A stretch of 64,000 nucleotides of DNA from Brachypodius melanocephalos. Lineage: Eukaryota > Chordata > Aves > Passeriformes > Pycnonotidae. Each line of letters opens with the position of its first letter. Position 1 is the first letter of the stretch. The stretch covers positions 561,813-625,812 of the forward strand of contig VZSR01003806.1 in the NCBI GenBank assembly GCA_013398615.1. Reading direction: 5' to 3'. The position numbers were made by a program, and so were the translations under genes. The notes under the pieces were generated by a model, which saw only the letters and a list, made by a program, of their open reading frames with translations, made no database searches and was not told where the DNA came from. Shown piece by piece: positions 24,757-39,100 of this stretch.

Positions 24757-27399
24757 TTGTGCTCTGTCAGAGTACTCAATACACCGGGACCAGCTGTACT
24801 CACCCTTGTGTTGTAGGGATTCCTTTTTTCATACCTAAATTGCTAGAAGCTGCAGAAGACAGTCAAATTCTGCGGTGTTTCATCGCATGCAAGTGGATGG
24901 TGATAACCACCTGAACTTTTCATTGCTTATTCATTCAAATATTTCCTACTTACTTCCACTCAGGCATCAGAGCCATCCCTCACCAAAAGTAGAGCAACTT
25001 TGTCACTCTTCTACGAGACATGAAAGCATCCTCTTTCATATGAGACTAGACAAAGGAAGAAGCAAGGGCTTTCATATTCTTGATGAACGATCTGTTCTTG
25101 GGGTAAGCGATAACTCAGTGAGGGTAAGGGAGATGAATTACTTCTATCTTTCCCCTGTCTGCAGCTTGTATGGGAAAAGACTGACTTCATCAGACGTCCA
25201 GCACAAACAGGGCCCTGGATATGAGTGCCATGTAGGTAGTTTTTTGCTGTCTAGAGCACTTCAATGTCCTTCACTTCTCTCCTTGTGGTATTTGGAACAG
25301 TTTAGATTACAGTGAGCTCTGCTAGGTTTGCTAAGGTTGTGAATCTCAGCTGTGCCTTATTTAGGAATACTGATTGCCATCTAAGAGTAATTTTTTTATC
25401 CAAAAGAAATGCTTTATAAGTCCACATATCTTCACAAATCTATCCTGGTAAGATTTTCAATGTCCATGTCTAAGTGATGTAACACACAGCTCACAACAAT
25501 TCTTATTTTTTACTGTTCCAGCTAGTGCAGAACTTACAAGAAATCTCCTGTCTTACCCCCAAGTAATGTGCAAGCTGCCTAAAGTCCCAATGAGATGTGT
25601 ATGAATTAAAATTTAAACGAAGAGCCTGCAATTTTTTGTAATGTGGCTTTCAAACTACTCTGTAAAATTTCTTTAGTTATTTTCCATAGATATCAGTGAC
25701 TGACTATCTGTATTAGATAATATGTCCATTTTAAGGAACAGGGATTCTATTAAGAAACAGGGTTTCCACTCCATGGCTGAGTGCAAAGAGGACATACTTT
25801 TCACATAAAAGTTGGAGAGATCATGAAATGTGTGTAAAAGACAGTTATATCAGAGAAAATAAGGGTGCCTTCTGCATTAGCAGCCTAGAATGGGTAAGAA
25901 TCACTGTTTTATCTGATAATTAGTTTGGAAAATCAACTAGGAAGAGGAAATAGATGTTGCAGTGATCCCCTCCTGTACCGAGAAAAGATGTCATCTGTGA
26001 TCACACAAAAAGCTTATTACCTTAACTCATGGCAGCCCTTAAGCCTCAGACACAGCAATTTCAGGCATCTCACGCCTCATCCATGGCCAAAATCATAATG
26101 AAGGAAGGCAAATGGATGATGCAAAGAAAGAAATGGCTATCTCCAAAACACTTCAAAGGAGGTAAGCAGAGGAAGAAGGTTAAACAAACAACTGTCTTAA
26201 ACACTTCCAGCTGAGATCACTCCTTTATTGGTCTGAGTTTCATCTAAGGCTCACTGCAGCTTGCTCAGATATCTGAGTTTTTCACTGTCTCACACATGTA
26301 AGAGAAAGAACCAAATCTTTAAATGAAATTTTAAGGTACAGCTTACTCTGTAGGGATGAATTGTATTGAAAGAAACAAGAGATTCAGCAGTGAACTAGAA
26401 ATTAGTTTATCTCAACATATCATGTTACAGTCCTTTATTCACAGACATGAAAAGCTGTAAAGCATATTTTCCATAGTAAACAGACATGTTTCAAGTGCTG
26501 TTTCACTGGTTGATATCAGTACTAAATATAAAACAGTGTTTTATTGCCTAGTCTGGAGACTCTCCATCACCAGAGTTGTTGCAGTGCTTCTCTTTTGTGT
26601 GTGGAAGAGTCTCCCTGTGATACAAAAGTTCTGGAGAGGTTCACTTGTCAAACATGGGAGTGCCTGTCACCTGCCAGATCATATTCAAGGGTGCTGCCTC
26701 CCAGTTCCTGAGGCAAAGACAATTATGATTAAGGCTTTTAGCAGCTTTCAGTAAGCAATTTTATTCTTATTTGTAATTATTCTAATCTGAGGTTTATTTC
26801 ACCAGGAGTGACCAAATATTTTTAGTAGCATCAGTGGGCTGGTACAGTTCAGTTAGTCCGATTCTGTCTCATTTTTGTCAGAATTTAAAGCATAGTAACA
26901 AGCTCTAATAGCCAGTAGTCACACAGCTCATAAATTTGTGTGATAGGGGAAGAAGTGCACTGATTAAAAGTGCTTAAGTAGCAAATTAAAAAAGGAAGAC
27001 CAGTTGCCATGCCAGTGGTATCGTGTTTTTATGCTCTGCCATGCAACAGATACAAAGTAAGTATTCTGTGTATTTCTACAATATATTAGTCTTACCTCTG
27101 TTATATTTTATTATTAAATTTGAACCTGTCCTTTTTGGAATTGAAATGATGTTTCACTCCATTTTTACAAAGCCCTCTTACTTCCACCACATACGTTTTA
27201 CAAGATCTGTTGTGGAAGTCCCAGATGTCTTTTTAAAAAGATTTTTAAATTGTTTTCAAGGTTAATAGATGCAGATACATTCCATTTATTTCAGAAAAAA
27301 TCAGAAACAAATATAAGAAAATCAACAAAATCCCAAAACACACCAAAATATCTAAACCAGGGATTTTTTTTTCAAGAAAAGGATTTGAAAGTTAGAAGC
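24757..27399. other. Unique sequence, no gene seen
   Basis: An open stretch of 146 codons at 24,875-25,315 (+) has no signal peptide, membrane segment, motif or domain that I recognise. About one such stretch is expected by chance in this much AT-rich DNA, so it is not called a gene. Confidence 0.55.
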
Positions 27400-27480
27400 A
27401 CAGAGTCATCAAGGGTAGAAGAGACTTTCAAGATCATCCAGTCCAAAAGTCCACCTAACATGACCACTGTAAAAATTCAC
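27400..27480 (-). mobile_element. CR1 LINE 3' tail, minus strand
   Basis: ACAGAGTCATCAAGGGTAGA, then GAGACTTTCAAGATCATCCA and GTCCAAAAGTCCACCTAAC are the reverse complement of an avian CR1 3' end. It is short and diverged. The right border fades out by about 27,480-27,495. Confidence 0.82.
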
Positions 27481-29780
27481 GTTTCACATCTTTCTGACAC
27501 ACAGTAGAAGAGCTTAAAGCAAATTTTTTAGGTAATTGTGACTTTGAATTTCTGTGAATCCTCAATTTCCACTCTTTTTCCCACAGTGTTTCTAATCATC
27601 CAAATAAAAAGATAATAAATTTCCTTGATACTATATATGGAGGATTATCATCAGGAGGATTACATCCCTCATAAATTTGGAGAGGAGTCTGTATAAAATC
27701 TTGGAAAGTATGATCATCCTTGTGATACAGAGAAGTCTGAAACATTTGGTTGAACATCTCTCTGTCTTTGGAAAGAAGAGGGGTAATTTATTCATATCTT
27801 CCAGAAAAAATGAAATATGTTCTCTTCTCTTAGCAGCTCAAAGGGATGATTAACAGCAACCATTAAATAAGTTAAACATTTTTAAATCATAGGACTGGAT
27901 CGTTGGAATAGATGTGGCTGTGAACTTCTGATCTGGAGTCAGAGCTCCTAACTGGCCTCATTCATTTGAAATGACACAGAAACAGAGAGAGAGGGGTGCA
28001 TTACTCAATCACAAAATGTCTATATGACATCCAGTGTGTCTTAGGAAGAAAAACTTAATTTAATTTTTTTAAAAAAAGAAGTATGAGCTTCAGTTTGTTT
28101 AATGTATTTCCACTTAAAATAGAAAAAAATAATACAGTTATTGCTAAATACTGAGTATAGTTTAGTCACACACAAGAAAATGTGTTCCAAAGTAGGACAG
28201 GTGTAGAGAAAAGCTAAAACTATGATCAGCAGAATGATTAGACTATCACATGGTACCTTGCTGAGCCTTGCAAAAGAAAAGATGAAGGGCATAAAGCTGT
28301 GGCATGTAGAACTGTAAAAATAATTCTGAGGAGAAGAGCAAGATAAATTCTTTGGGAAGGAGTTTGACCATTGACAGTAAATGATAAATTGACCTAAAGG
28401 GAAATATATTTAAGGAGGATATGTGAAAAAGTTGACACAATCTTCTAATAATAGCAGGGGGGGCAAAACCCCCAGACTGCTTTTAATTTGGAAATCAATA
28501 TGCATATAGAAACATTGCATAGTTTTACTGACTGTGACAGCTGGAATGGGCCAAGGGCATTCCTTCCAGTTCTCTGCTACTTCTTTTTTCATTAGAAGAA
28601 TTGTGGGTTTTTTGTAGCATCAAAATTTAAGAAAGTTTGAGTGTGTACTCTCAAAGCACTGATAAGCTAGTCAGGCTTTCATCTTTGGAGCAATTGAGAA
28701 TCATGGGATAAAATCAGTAAAGATAGTAGCATAATTAATGACAATTAGTAGAGTTTTATAATAAACAGCTCTTATCAAACAAATGGTGTATTTCTGATGA
28801 TACTACTTGGCTTAGGATAGTAACTAAGATATTACAATATAGCTAGAGATAGAACACAGAGATATTTGTCTTAAGATGCCATAACAAGAACATTCACAAA
28901 CCTCATATTAATTATATTAAACACATTAGTAAAGTGCTTATAGTTTACAGACTCTCCAGCTATCCCTCAGGGACCAGTGTTATCAATGTTCTAGAAGAAA
29001 ATATAAAATCAATACAGATAAATGTATGGGTAACACAAACATTAATTAATAAATAACAACAGAGGCAGTTTAGTAATAAAGCTCACTATGTGTCATTTGG
29101 TAGAGATACGGTAAGGCTAATCTGAACATATACAAGGTCACAGAGTAAGAAAAAGGGGATCTATATCATAGTTATGGAGTAGAGAATAGTTATGTTGAAA
29201 GCATTGACTGGGACAAGGCTTTAAAATAAAACAGAATGAGAACAGGTTTTGTTATTTTTTACTATGCCAAACCTCTATATTAGAATAAAATTATTTAGTT
29301 TAAAATTTTTAAATTTTTAATTCAATTCCAATTTGAAACAGAAGGGACTTTTAATTGATTAAAATGTTTTGTTTGGAGGAACTAAAAAGTATTACATGCA
29401 TAAGAGGAAATTTTGGATTTAAACATTATTTTTAAACTAAAAAATCAAAATGTTTTAAATTCTGCAAGTCTGAATCTCCTGAAGCTAAAGTTGAGACATT
29501 ATACAGTTCTTTCAGCTGCTCTTGAGCGTTTCTCTGAATTGGAGATATGAACAGTATGGACATACTTGTGCTTGAAGCCTTGTTTTATGATATTCCAGTA
29601 TCATCCTAAAGTCTCTCTATAATTCGAGCCATGCTGCATGTATGAGAACATGATGCCCTGAGTGTTAGGCCCTTACTGAGATACATCAGCTGACTTTGTA
29701 AATAACTATTTCCATGAGAGTCCTTTACCTTCCAGGAGACACCTCCAGGAGATTAAAGAATGTAGGATACCTTTCTTACT
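27481..29780. other. AT-rich unique stretch, no gene seen
   Basis: No gene, RNA or repeat recognised. Strongly AT-rich around 29,270-29,470. Confidence 0.6.
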
Positions 29781-30868
29781 GTGCTGGGTTGATGCTGAAT
29801 GAATGCCAGCTGCCCCACCAAGCTGCTCTACCACTCCTCATCTGCACAGAGGAGAGAAAATATAGTGAAAAGCTCAAGGCTCCATTTTAAGGACAGGTAG
29901 AGCTCACTCATCAGACACTGTCGTGGGCTAAACAGACTTGACTGGGAAAATTAGTTAATTTGTTTACAATCAAATCAGAGTCAGAAAATGAGAAATAAAC
30001 TCCAAGTTTTATTTAAAACCCTTCCCTTCAAAACACCTTCCTCCTACCCCTCTCTTACCCCCTCCACTCCTCCCTTTTTCCCAGTCAACTTCAGTCCAAA
30101 ATTATCTACCTCTTCTGCTGCAGGGATGACAGGGAATGAGCTTGTAGTCAGTTCATCACGTTGTCCCTGCTGCTCCTTCCTCCTCACCCTCTTCCCCTGC
30201 TCCAGTATGTGGTCCATCCCATGGGAGACAGTCCTCCACCCCTTCTCCAATGTGCATCTTTCCTACAGTCTGCTGTTCTTCATGACCTGCTCTACCATGG
30301 ATTCCTTCCATGGGCTGCAGTCCTTCAGGAACAGGCTGCTCCAGTGTGTGAACCTCATGGGGTCAAAAGACCCAGCAGCAAAGGTGTTCCAGCATGGACT
30401 CCTCTCTCCTCAGGTGCTGTCAGGTGCCTCCTCCAGCACAGATTTCATCACAGACAAGCAGCATTCACACACTCCATCATGGGGTACTCCATGGGCTGCA
30501 GGGACCCAGCTGCTGCACAAAGGCCTTCTCCACAGTCTTCACCACAGGCTGCAGGGGAATATCTCTGCTCCTGATCCACTTTCCCCCTTAGTTCTTCACT
30601 GACCTTGGTGCCTGCAGAATTTTCCTCTCACACAGTCTCACTCCTCTCTCTGGCTGTGGTTGCACTGGGTGTTTTTTCCCTTCCTCACTGTATTCCCCCA
30701 CAGGCAGTACCTCTCTTGCTGATGGGTTCAGCCTTGGCCGGCAGTGGGTCCATCTTGGAGCTGGCTGGCATCAACTCTGCTGGATATGAGAGAAGCTTCC
30801 AGTCTCTCACAGAAGCCACCCCTGTAATTGTGCATTACCAACACCTGGCAGCACAAACACCATACACA
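29781..30868 (-). mobile_element. ERVL-type solo LTR (family A, copy 3)
   Basis: On the minus strand this is a nearly full-length copy of the LTR seen at 19,473. Read on the plus strand, it begins at the LTR 3' end with GTGCTGGGTTGATGCTG and CACCAAGCTGCTCTACCACT, continues through the polyadenylation region (TTTATT near 30,008, i.e. AATAAA on the minus strand), TCAGTTCATCACGTTGTCCC, repeated GCTCCAG and CCATGGGCTGCAG units, GACCTTGGTGCCTGCAGAAT, CTCACTCCTCTCTCTGGCTG, CAGCCTTGGCCGGCAGTGGG and GAGCTGGCTGGCATCAACTC, and ends near GCAGCACAAACACCATACAC, the LTR 5' end. An open stretch of 204 codons on the plus strand (29,988-30,602) is antisense to the LTR and not a gene. No retroviral internal region adjoins either side. 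Confidence 0.9.
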
Positions 30869-32677
30869 CACCGCTGGTTGACTTAGCTTACCCTTGTCTT
30901 CTAAGCCAGGAAGATTAAAAGTCAGTAACTACAGTCAGGCCACGCAGCAGAGTTTACAGGTCCTGCTGTTGGATGGAAGCAGTTGGTAGTATCTGAACTA
31001 GACATTGGTTAACCTGATAACAGCTGCCTTTTTTCACAATATGAGTCTTCTTGCATCTTTCATGCAATTCTCTCATGGGAGCACCTGCCTCTCAATTTAA
31101 TAACTTCTGGTTATTTTACATTTGGAATTATTTATGAATCTGTATAATATGATGCAAATTTATGATAATAATGGCCAAATAAAGCTGATGGATAAAAAGG
31201 GAAAATAGTGAATATTCTGTATTTTTGAAATGGACCTTTTTATTGTTAAGTGTGTCATAGTCCTGCAGTGTCCACAAAGTTCCACCACTGATCCTGGCTC
31301 AGAATGCTGATTATATTGCAACAATGTCAAGGAAATGCATAGAAGCAAAAGGTTGCATTTTTAAATATTTAAGCTATATTTAATTGAAATTTGGAATAAT
31401 CGGTTTGCAAATAAACTTTTTAGGTGTGAAGTTAGAAAATGAATCTGTTTTCTCGTGAGTGACAATGGATTAAATCCCACAGCTGCAGTGAGTGACTGTT
31501 CTTCTTTCTTAGCTTACTTGACCTCAGTACATTTTTCACTGCCTTTCCAATGGACCATGCTTCTGGACTGTCTCAAGGAAAGTAACATATTTTTTAGTTC
31601 TTTCTCTATTTTAATTGCTATTTTGTGCTGTACTGGTAGCAACTTTCTGTTCTTTCCTCATTCTCATTCTTAAAGAATATTTTAGTTCTTTGGCTTTATT
31701 GTCTTTTTGTTTTGTTCTCATTGCTTCTAACGTCTCACTACAGATATCAAACTGAGATATCAATATAAGGAGTAGCTCACTTAAAGCAAGCTCTCCCTCA
31801 TTTCACCTTGTATCTTGTTTTCTTGTGTGAGCCCTTCTCTAAGCCATATGTTAGGACCATGTTATAGAAATCTATTTTCAGCTTTAAAACTTGTGGTCTT
31901 TGTTTCTTGTCTTACCAGGCCTAAAAAAATTATTTCTATTTAGTTTGGCTTGTGCAGCAACCATCTTTCGACACTATTCTTGAGTGCTACTAAAGCCTTT
32001 ATTCTTGTTTCAGTTATACTAGAGCATTCTGAAAATTAAGCATGTAATTAAGTGTCATTTAGCATCAACATCCAAAATAATTTCCAAAGTATTTATAATC
32101 ATTTTTCTTTTGACAAAGAGGAAAACAAAAAATTAGTATATAATTGTGTTAAGCGATAAAACTATAAATGTAACAAAAATCCCCAAAACTTGCTAATGGA
32201 ATGAGCATAATTACAAAATAGCATTTTATCCCCTTTTTTATTGTGTCCATAGTTAGAGTACACAGGTTGCTGCATCTTGCTACTCACTCAGTAGAATTAG
32301 CTAGGAGACTTGCACAAACATCCCTCTGTTTTCTCCTCTGAGCTTGCTCTCTTTAGAGACTTTATGGTCTTTGGGAAATGGCTGCTTGGTCTTGTGTGTC
32401 CAAAAATGCTCCATACATCGCTGACACTACTAGAAAGAAATAATAAGATTTGTGAAAGGTCTCAGAGACTTTTGGCCTGCCCAATAATGAATGATGATCA
32501 TGGTTACAGACAGGGACAGAACATACATTAGATGCTATGTAAATCTCAGCTGAACTCCAAATGCAGGGCATGAGCAGAATTTAGACCTTTGTTGAGAAGC
32601 ACATACATAAAAGATTAAATATGTGACAGAGCAGTTTGAAAAGATCAGGAATCACTAGAAGTTACATGGAAACAAAA
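30869..32677. other. AT-rich unique stretch, no gene seen
   Basis: No recognisable gene, RNA or repeat. Short open stretches only. Confidence 0.6.
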
Positions 32678-33187
32678 TGTCATGGCTTAACCTGCCAGGC
32701 AGCAAAACACCACCCAGCTCTTTTCTCACTCCTCCCACAGTGCGATGAGGGAGAGGATCAGAAAAAAAAGGTAAAACGTATTGTTTGAGATAAAATCAGT
32801 TTGAAAGGACAGAAAAGGGAAGAGAAAATAATGATAATTATAATGCTAAGAAGCATACAAATCTAATACTGCCCAATGCAATTGCTCCCCATCCACTGAG
32901 TGATGCCCAGCCTGTCCCCAAACAGCCGGCTGTCACCCTCCCAGCCAGCTCCCCTCATTTTTATTGTTCAGCATGGTGCCACACAGTTTGGGATATCCCT
33001 TTGGTCATCTGGAGCCGGCTCAGCTCCATCCCCTCCCTGCTTCTTGTGCACTCCCAGCCTTGACTCCCTGCTCAGCAACAACTAAAACATCAGTGTTACC
33101 ACCACTGCTCTCATCCTCAGTCCAAACCACAGCACTGCACCAGCCACTAGGAGAAAAAATTAACTCTACCCCAGCAGAAACCAGGAC
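32678..33187 (-). mobile_element. ERVL-type solo LTR (family B)
   Basis: A second LTR type of about 510 bp. On the plus strand it starts TGTCATGGCTTAACCTGCC and includes GATGCCCAGCCTGTCC, CAGCCAGCTCCCCTCA, CCCTTTGGTCATCTGG, CAGCAACAACTAAAACATCA, CCAAACCACAGCACTGCACC, TTAACTCTACCCCAGC and AGAAACCAGGAC. Read on the minus strand this is a known type of avian ERVL LTR that normally carries a TATA box where the plus strand here reads TTTTTATTGTTCAGCATGG (about 32,959); that box is degraded. The sequence CAAAA lies at both ends (32,673-32,677 and 33,188-33,192), a possible 5-bp target duplication as expected for ERVL, but the right copy lies in an A-run, so this is weak. No internal viral genes are present. 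Confidence 0.85.
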
Positions 33188-36100
33188 CAAAAAAAATAAA
33201 AAGTGTAATAAGGTATTTAAGAAACACAGATAAGAAATTAATTGACTCATACATTCTGTGATAGATGGCAGAATTTAATTATTGATAAAATAGATTAGCA
33301 ACTGAGTCTAAAAATGGGAGAAGGGTTTGATTTAAAAATGAAAGACCTAGAAAAAAAAAGATCATACCTAAAACTACACAGAACCCTTAAATTTCAGCCT
33401 TTCAGAGATCCAATATTAAAATCCTGTTCTGTAGGCATTTTTAGTTTTAATTTTTCTGTTCATTTGGTGTTTCTGACTTCTTGTTGTTGTCTTTTCCTCT
33501 TCATCTCTGGACACTTGCTGGTTTTACCTCTCTGAAATGTCTACAGGAAAATTCACAGTGCTACCACACACTTGGCCCAGGAAACCTGGTCCAGGCTCAC
33601 TGAGGTTCTCTAGGTGAGGGTGAGAGCCAGGAGAGACAGAGAGGGCTATGGCTGGCCATCGGGAATGGCAGGATACCCCATCTGCTTTTTCCAGCTGCTT
33701 TGGTATTTGTTTGTGCATTCGGAGTGATGGCAAGTCCTTTACTTTAGACCTGTTAGAATTTGGTTAATAGATTAAAGTTGGGAGACAATTAACTGGAACA
33801 GAACTTTCTTCTCAGGGTTTTGTTGTGTGTTTGTTTTTTTTTTTTTCTTAAATTAAATTTTGTTTCCTATTCCAGCATTACACTTGAGACCATCATACAA
33901 ACCCTCCTCTTTACACAGTTTTTGCTGCTCTAATTAATTCTCTTCTTTTCTTCTGTAGTCTCCCATCTCTCCTCCCTTCTGAAACTAGATCAAATAATAG
34001 AGGCAGGCTTCCAACTTTGTTGTTTGATGTGCTTTTATCACAAAATGAAGCAAAAATAAAAAGTGTGACTTTCTTATTATGATACTGTTGATTGCTAAAA
34101 TGAGGTCTCTGTGAAAAGAAAAAAAAATTGAGCTTTTAAGGTAACAGTCACCCATGTGATAAAACCTCTCACTCTCCAAAACGTGCCAAATCTTAGAAAC
34201 ACACCTGCTGTTGTTATATTAGTTTTAAGAACTCAGAGATGAAGGGTATAAAGTATCTCAGTCACCAAGCAGACTGTAGGATAATCCACTAATCCAGAGA
34301 GATGAAAGGAAATGCAGATTTTATGCCCTCTTGAGAGTGGCAGCCTGTCAAAAAATAGATCCTTCTGCTCAGTTTGCCAGAAAAAGAGAAAAGAGGGAGA
34401 AAAGGTCTCTATCTCAGAGACACAAAGACACATACACGGACACAATGAGAATGCCTGTGCTACAGCACTACATAAATAAACACCCCTGGTAGAAATCAAT
34501 GCCCAAACATATTGATATGTACACCTCTTTCTTTTACGATGAGGAAGAAAGTATATTTGGGGGAGGAAGTAATTCTCTTTGCACTTTAAAATACAAGGAC
34601 AAAAAAATCCAGGATATCTAACAGATAAAAATCAGAAGAGGAATATATTCTGTTATGCAAAATAAATATTTTATTCACAACATGCACTACAAAAAAAAAT
34701 TTGCAGAACACAATTGTTCTAAGAGAGTTTTAAGGTATCTTATTCAAATAACAATCATGGCCAATACACAAAACTTACATGTTCCAGGGGTTTTGGAAGT
34801 CAGATTCTGCTGCCTTTATGCATAATAAATGTTACATTTACTTGCAATTAGTAAGTGTCAATAATAAGAGACTAAGACAAATTTGAATTTGCATATTGTA
34901 ACGCAGTCATACATTTTCATGTGAACCCCACATGTATATGAGAGTTTTTTTTACTGGAGAAAGTGACAACATTACTTTGAACACAGGAAAGAAAACCTGT
35001 GTGATCAACCCCAGTTCTTCAGGTGTCTTGCATTTAATCTATTTTTTATCTTTTATGTTCACAGGGCACAGAAGGTGAAGGTGAGGATGGAAAAGCATAT
35101 CAGGCAAAATGTGGATAGAGTCAGCAGTAAAAGAAAAAAAATGCATGCTGTCCTCTACTGTGCAAAGCAAGCATAATCGCTGACAGGAAGGAGCTCACAC
35201 TTCTGGAAGGAAAAAAATGACCAAGGAAAATTCTTCACAAAGCACAAGAAAAAACCTGAAAAAAATAGATATTGTTTCCTATTTCATGGCATAAATTATG
35301 ATTAGCTTTGATTTAAACAAATTATGTAAATACATTTGCCTGGCCTGTAATTTGCATTCAGTGGTTCTTCATTATATATTTTAAACTGAGCACTGTCCAT
35401 TCTCTGAGACAAAGTATGTCATGATCACAACTAAATGATGACAAATAGTTAAACATTTGAGTATTACTTTAGTTCAAAAAGCACTGTAAATTAAACAAAT
35501 TCCTTTGAACTTTTGATGGTAAATTAGTGAATACACATATACAGTACTGCTAGTGTTCCTGCATTCAATAGGTGCAACTGAGTGTGTATGTATGTGTACC
35601 TGTGCATACTGTTTGCAAGACTTTCTTTATGAAATACATTGAAATTCTGACCAATCTATCCTTAGTGGGAGCTCTGATCTGCTGGGGAAGAAGCATCACG
35701 ATTCACAATATGGATACTGCTTTTAGGAGATGAGATGCTAGGAACAAGGTGTTAGAAATCAACTTCACTGTGTGTTAGGAAACAAGAAATAGGAAAGCAT
35801 TTACCTGCACTGGAGAGAAGGAGAGGGGTCATCACTCTCACAGGGAGACACGTGGGAGGCAGCCAGTGCACAGGTTATAGCTGTGTAGAAGGATGCAGGA
35901 ACCCTTTCTTATGCTGCCTTGCAATAGAATTGGTCCTTCTGAGTTGTCAAAAAGCACCACAACTTCCTCCTGTCTCCTTATCCTCATCCTGGCTGTGGCC
36001 TGGTTGACCTTCATGTTCTATTGCTCTTGGGAGCAGCAGAGGGTAAGGATAGACAGGGAGGATCTCTGGTTTCCTGCAAGGAAATGAGCGTGGCCACAGC

Positions 36101-39100
36101 TGCACTACTTTCCTGCCGGTCACCGTGGGGCTGGATAGCAATGACTTTGTGGTTCTGAAAGACATTTCATGCTCTGCAAACCCTCTAGCCAAAATCTGCT
36201 TCCTTAAATTCAGTGTTAAATGAGAAGGTTTGATAGGGTACAAAATACCCCCTGTAAGGATAATTATGGGAGGCCCATGAAAAAGAGAGGTCACAGAACA
36301 CTCGGTCTTTTCCATGGATTTTTTTGAGGCATTTCAGAAGAACAAAGTGCTAAGAAGATATTCCAAACAGAGCAGTGAGATGGCTTTTTGTATATTTATG
36401 AAGAGAAAAAGGCACAAGGTGGGGAAAGTAAGAAGGCTCTACAATCCCAGAGTATTTGATGTTAATATTCATCCTATTATGCAGGAATGCAAAATTAGAC
36501 TTAAATTCTTAGTTAAGAATGCTCTGAGGCTTCTACAAAGACAGTGAAATTAAAATCATTAAGATAAAGATGATACATAGCTGCAACACATTTTAATGAT
36601 TATTTATTAAAACAGCAGTACAGGTCCAATAATAATTGAACTGAATGCAATTTCAGAAAACACCAGTTAAGCCACTCATAATGCATATGGACACAATAAT
36701 TAATTTGAGTGTTATGTACTTTGCTTGCATCTCTCCTGTCAGTGAGGTAGGTAAAATGATGTGCTATAATATTCAGCTCCTCTTCATGTGGTCTTTGCCT
36801 TGAAACTGATGGTTATTATAATGAAAAAAGATTTCTGAACTTTTTTATAAGGACTCAGTAGAGGTACAAACATCACTCTCACTTCAGGTTTTTCTTTTTT
36901 AACATAGCATTCCAGTTATATCTATTACATAGAAGAACATGTGCAAAGCCAAAAGAGACAGAGCTTTAGGTGTTTGCAGATGATGAGTTGTTGGAAGTGC
37001 CTTCCTTTTTTGAAAGTGTCTGGAGGGGACTTGGATGTCAATGTTTTTTTGCTTAAGAAAATCTGAGTCCACCTCTCTTTTGGCAGTAAAGTGGTCAAGA
37101 CAATAAATTATAATTTGCATCTGTATCTGCAAATACAATTCTCTCCTATTGCTGGTGCTGTAGATTAAGTCTGAGGAGTCAGAATACCATTTTTTGGGTG
37201 TTCTGCAGTGAGTTGCTCTCAGTCTATCCTGTTGAAGAAAATTCACCTTGTGTAGTACACTGAAATATTTATTGCCAGTAATTCTATGACCTGGTCAGGA
37301 CATTGAAAAGAAAAATGAGACCTGCTTTCTGCTGGGTTCATATGAACAACGAATAATTGTTGCATAATTAATATTTAATATACTACCCTCACCTAGGAAG
37401 TGAGTGAGTGAGTGATCCTAAATCTCACCCCTAGTTCAGTGCATGTTTAATTAGGAATGCAAAGTGGAATTGCCCTGGTGAACAAGAATTAAAGCTCCTT
37501 CTCTTTGAACCAGTGGTTTGGACTATTTTTTTGAAGAGGTCTACCAATTCAGATGGGTCAAAGGTGCAAACCAAAGCAAGATGTCTGACTTTTGGTGGGC
37601 TCTGTTTTCTTCAGCATTAAGAGATTATTTGCACTAGGATTTTACCTTTAGAGTAGAAGCGCATTTTTGAAGTGACTCTCCCTATTTTGGTTCACACCAA
37701 AACACGAAGCTTGTGATCCACTGCACACAGCAAGTCAGTTCAGAGGATCAGAACTACATTAGCCTGAAGTAGTAACTCCTGAAAGTCATATAGCATAAAT
37801 GCAAAGTCCTAATTGCTTTTTCTCTCTACAGATTCGCAGTGACTGGATTGCACTTCTTCCTAATGCAGACAATAGCCTTCACCTTTCCTGCAAGAGTGTT
37901 TTTCTTTTTTAGTGATTTCAGCCTACATATGAATCATTTGGAAAGGACCAAACCCACAATTTCTGACATTTCCACTGGTTGTAAGAATGAAAAGAATGAA
38001 TTTATTTAAATTATATCATGGTTTTGCTAAATAAAAATTTTCCATATGTATTTGCAGCCCCAGCTAAAATGTAATTCTATGCACAAACATTTGCACCTGT
38101 ACAATATTTTAGGAATAAAAATCAAGCAACTATCTGGATTGACATTAATTTTCAGTATAAAGAGCATAATGTGCAGGATCAACCAGCTTTTTATGGTGAG
38201 GGGATAGGAAGGCTGACAATACAGGGTTTCAACCTCTTTAGGGAATGCAAAGTCTTAACAAAGTCCTAGATATTGTCTTCTGGGGTATGCTTAATGATAA
38301 TGAGCTATTGACTAATCATAGACTGCCAAATATATTGTTCAGAATTGTGTGTGCAATGCAATTTCTCAGAGAGTTCTCTTCTAATGTGGAGGCATTTTCT
38401 GTCTTGATCATTGATAATAGGCACTAACTGCTGGGTTTTCTATTAGTGATGTTCCACTACATGATATTACTTTTATTAACTGTACCACCACTACTATGTT
38501 TTGGGGTTCAAGCCATGGACTGCAGCCATCTCCAAAAAGATGTGAAACTAAGTGAGTGAAGAATGATTGATTTACATCAGCTACAAATGCACTGTTCACC
38601 CAAATGCTGCAAGCAATTAATTTCAAAAGTTATTCTAATGAATGGTATTCATGCTTCTAAAACGAACTAGTGTGGAACCTGCCAACTTCTTTCCAGAGCA
38701 ATCTTTGATATGAGACTACATTGAACATGCAGAAGCTTTGAACAAGCAAGTTCAGAAAAGCACTGCGAGTATTAGAAGTAGTTTGAAATATGAGTGCACA
38801 GATATGTCTTTATGGAAAATTCATGCAAATTATTTCTGGATTCCTTGACTTCATTTTTTTCCCTCTAAGATATTAACTATTTTAATATAGCCTTCTTGCT
38901 GAATTACAAACAGGACTCATTTTTGCTGATTATTTATTTCTTTGGCTTCTACTTGTAGCACAGCTGAGCTTTATTTTAAGCAATCTTTTTTACTTTTTCA
39001 AATCTCACACATAGTGCACTCTTCTGCGTGATCTGAATAGATTTAATTGTACTTTATTGGAGCTGGTATTGAGTAAAAGTAAGTTTAAACGAAAAAAGAG

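Noticed and set aside
24875..25315. 146-codon ORF (+)
   Set aside because: About one such length is expected by chance in 64 kb of AT-rich DNA. No domain, no signal peptide, no second exon visible.
29988..30602. 204-codon ORF (+)
   Set aside because: Antisense to a family A LTR. No retroviral gag, pol or other domain.
19473..33187. Full-length provirus between LTRs
   Set aside because: The LTRs are in different orientations or of different families, and no gag, protease, reverse transcriptase or integrase motif lies between them.
35947..36315. 122-codon ORF (-) in a less AT-rich patch
   Set aside because: No family recognised and no splice or codon-level support. Kept only as a compositional note.
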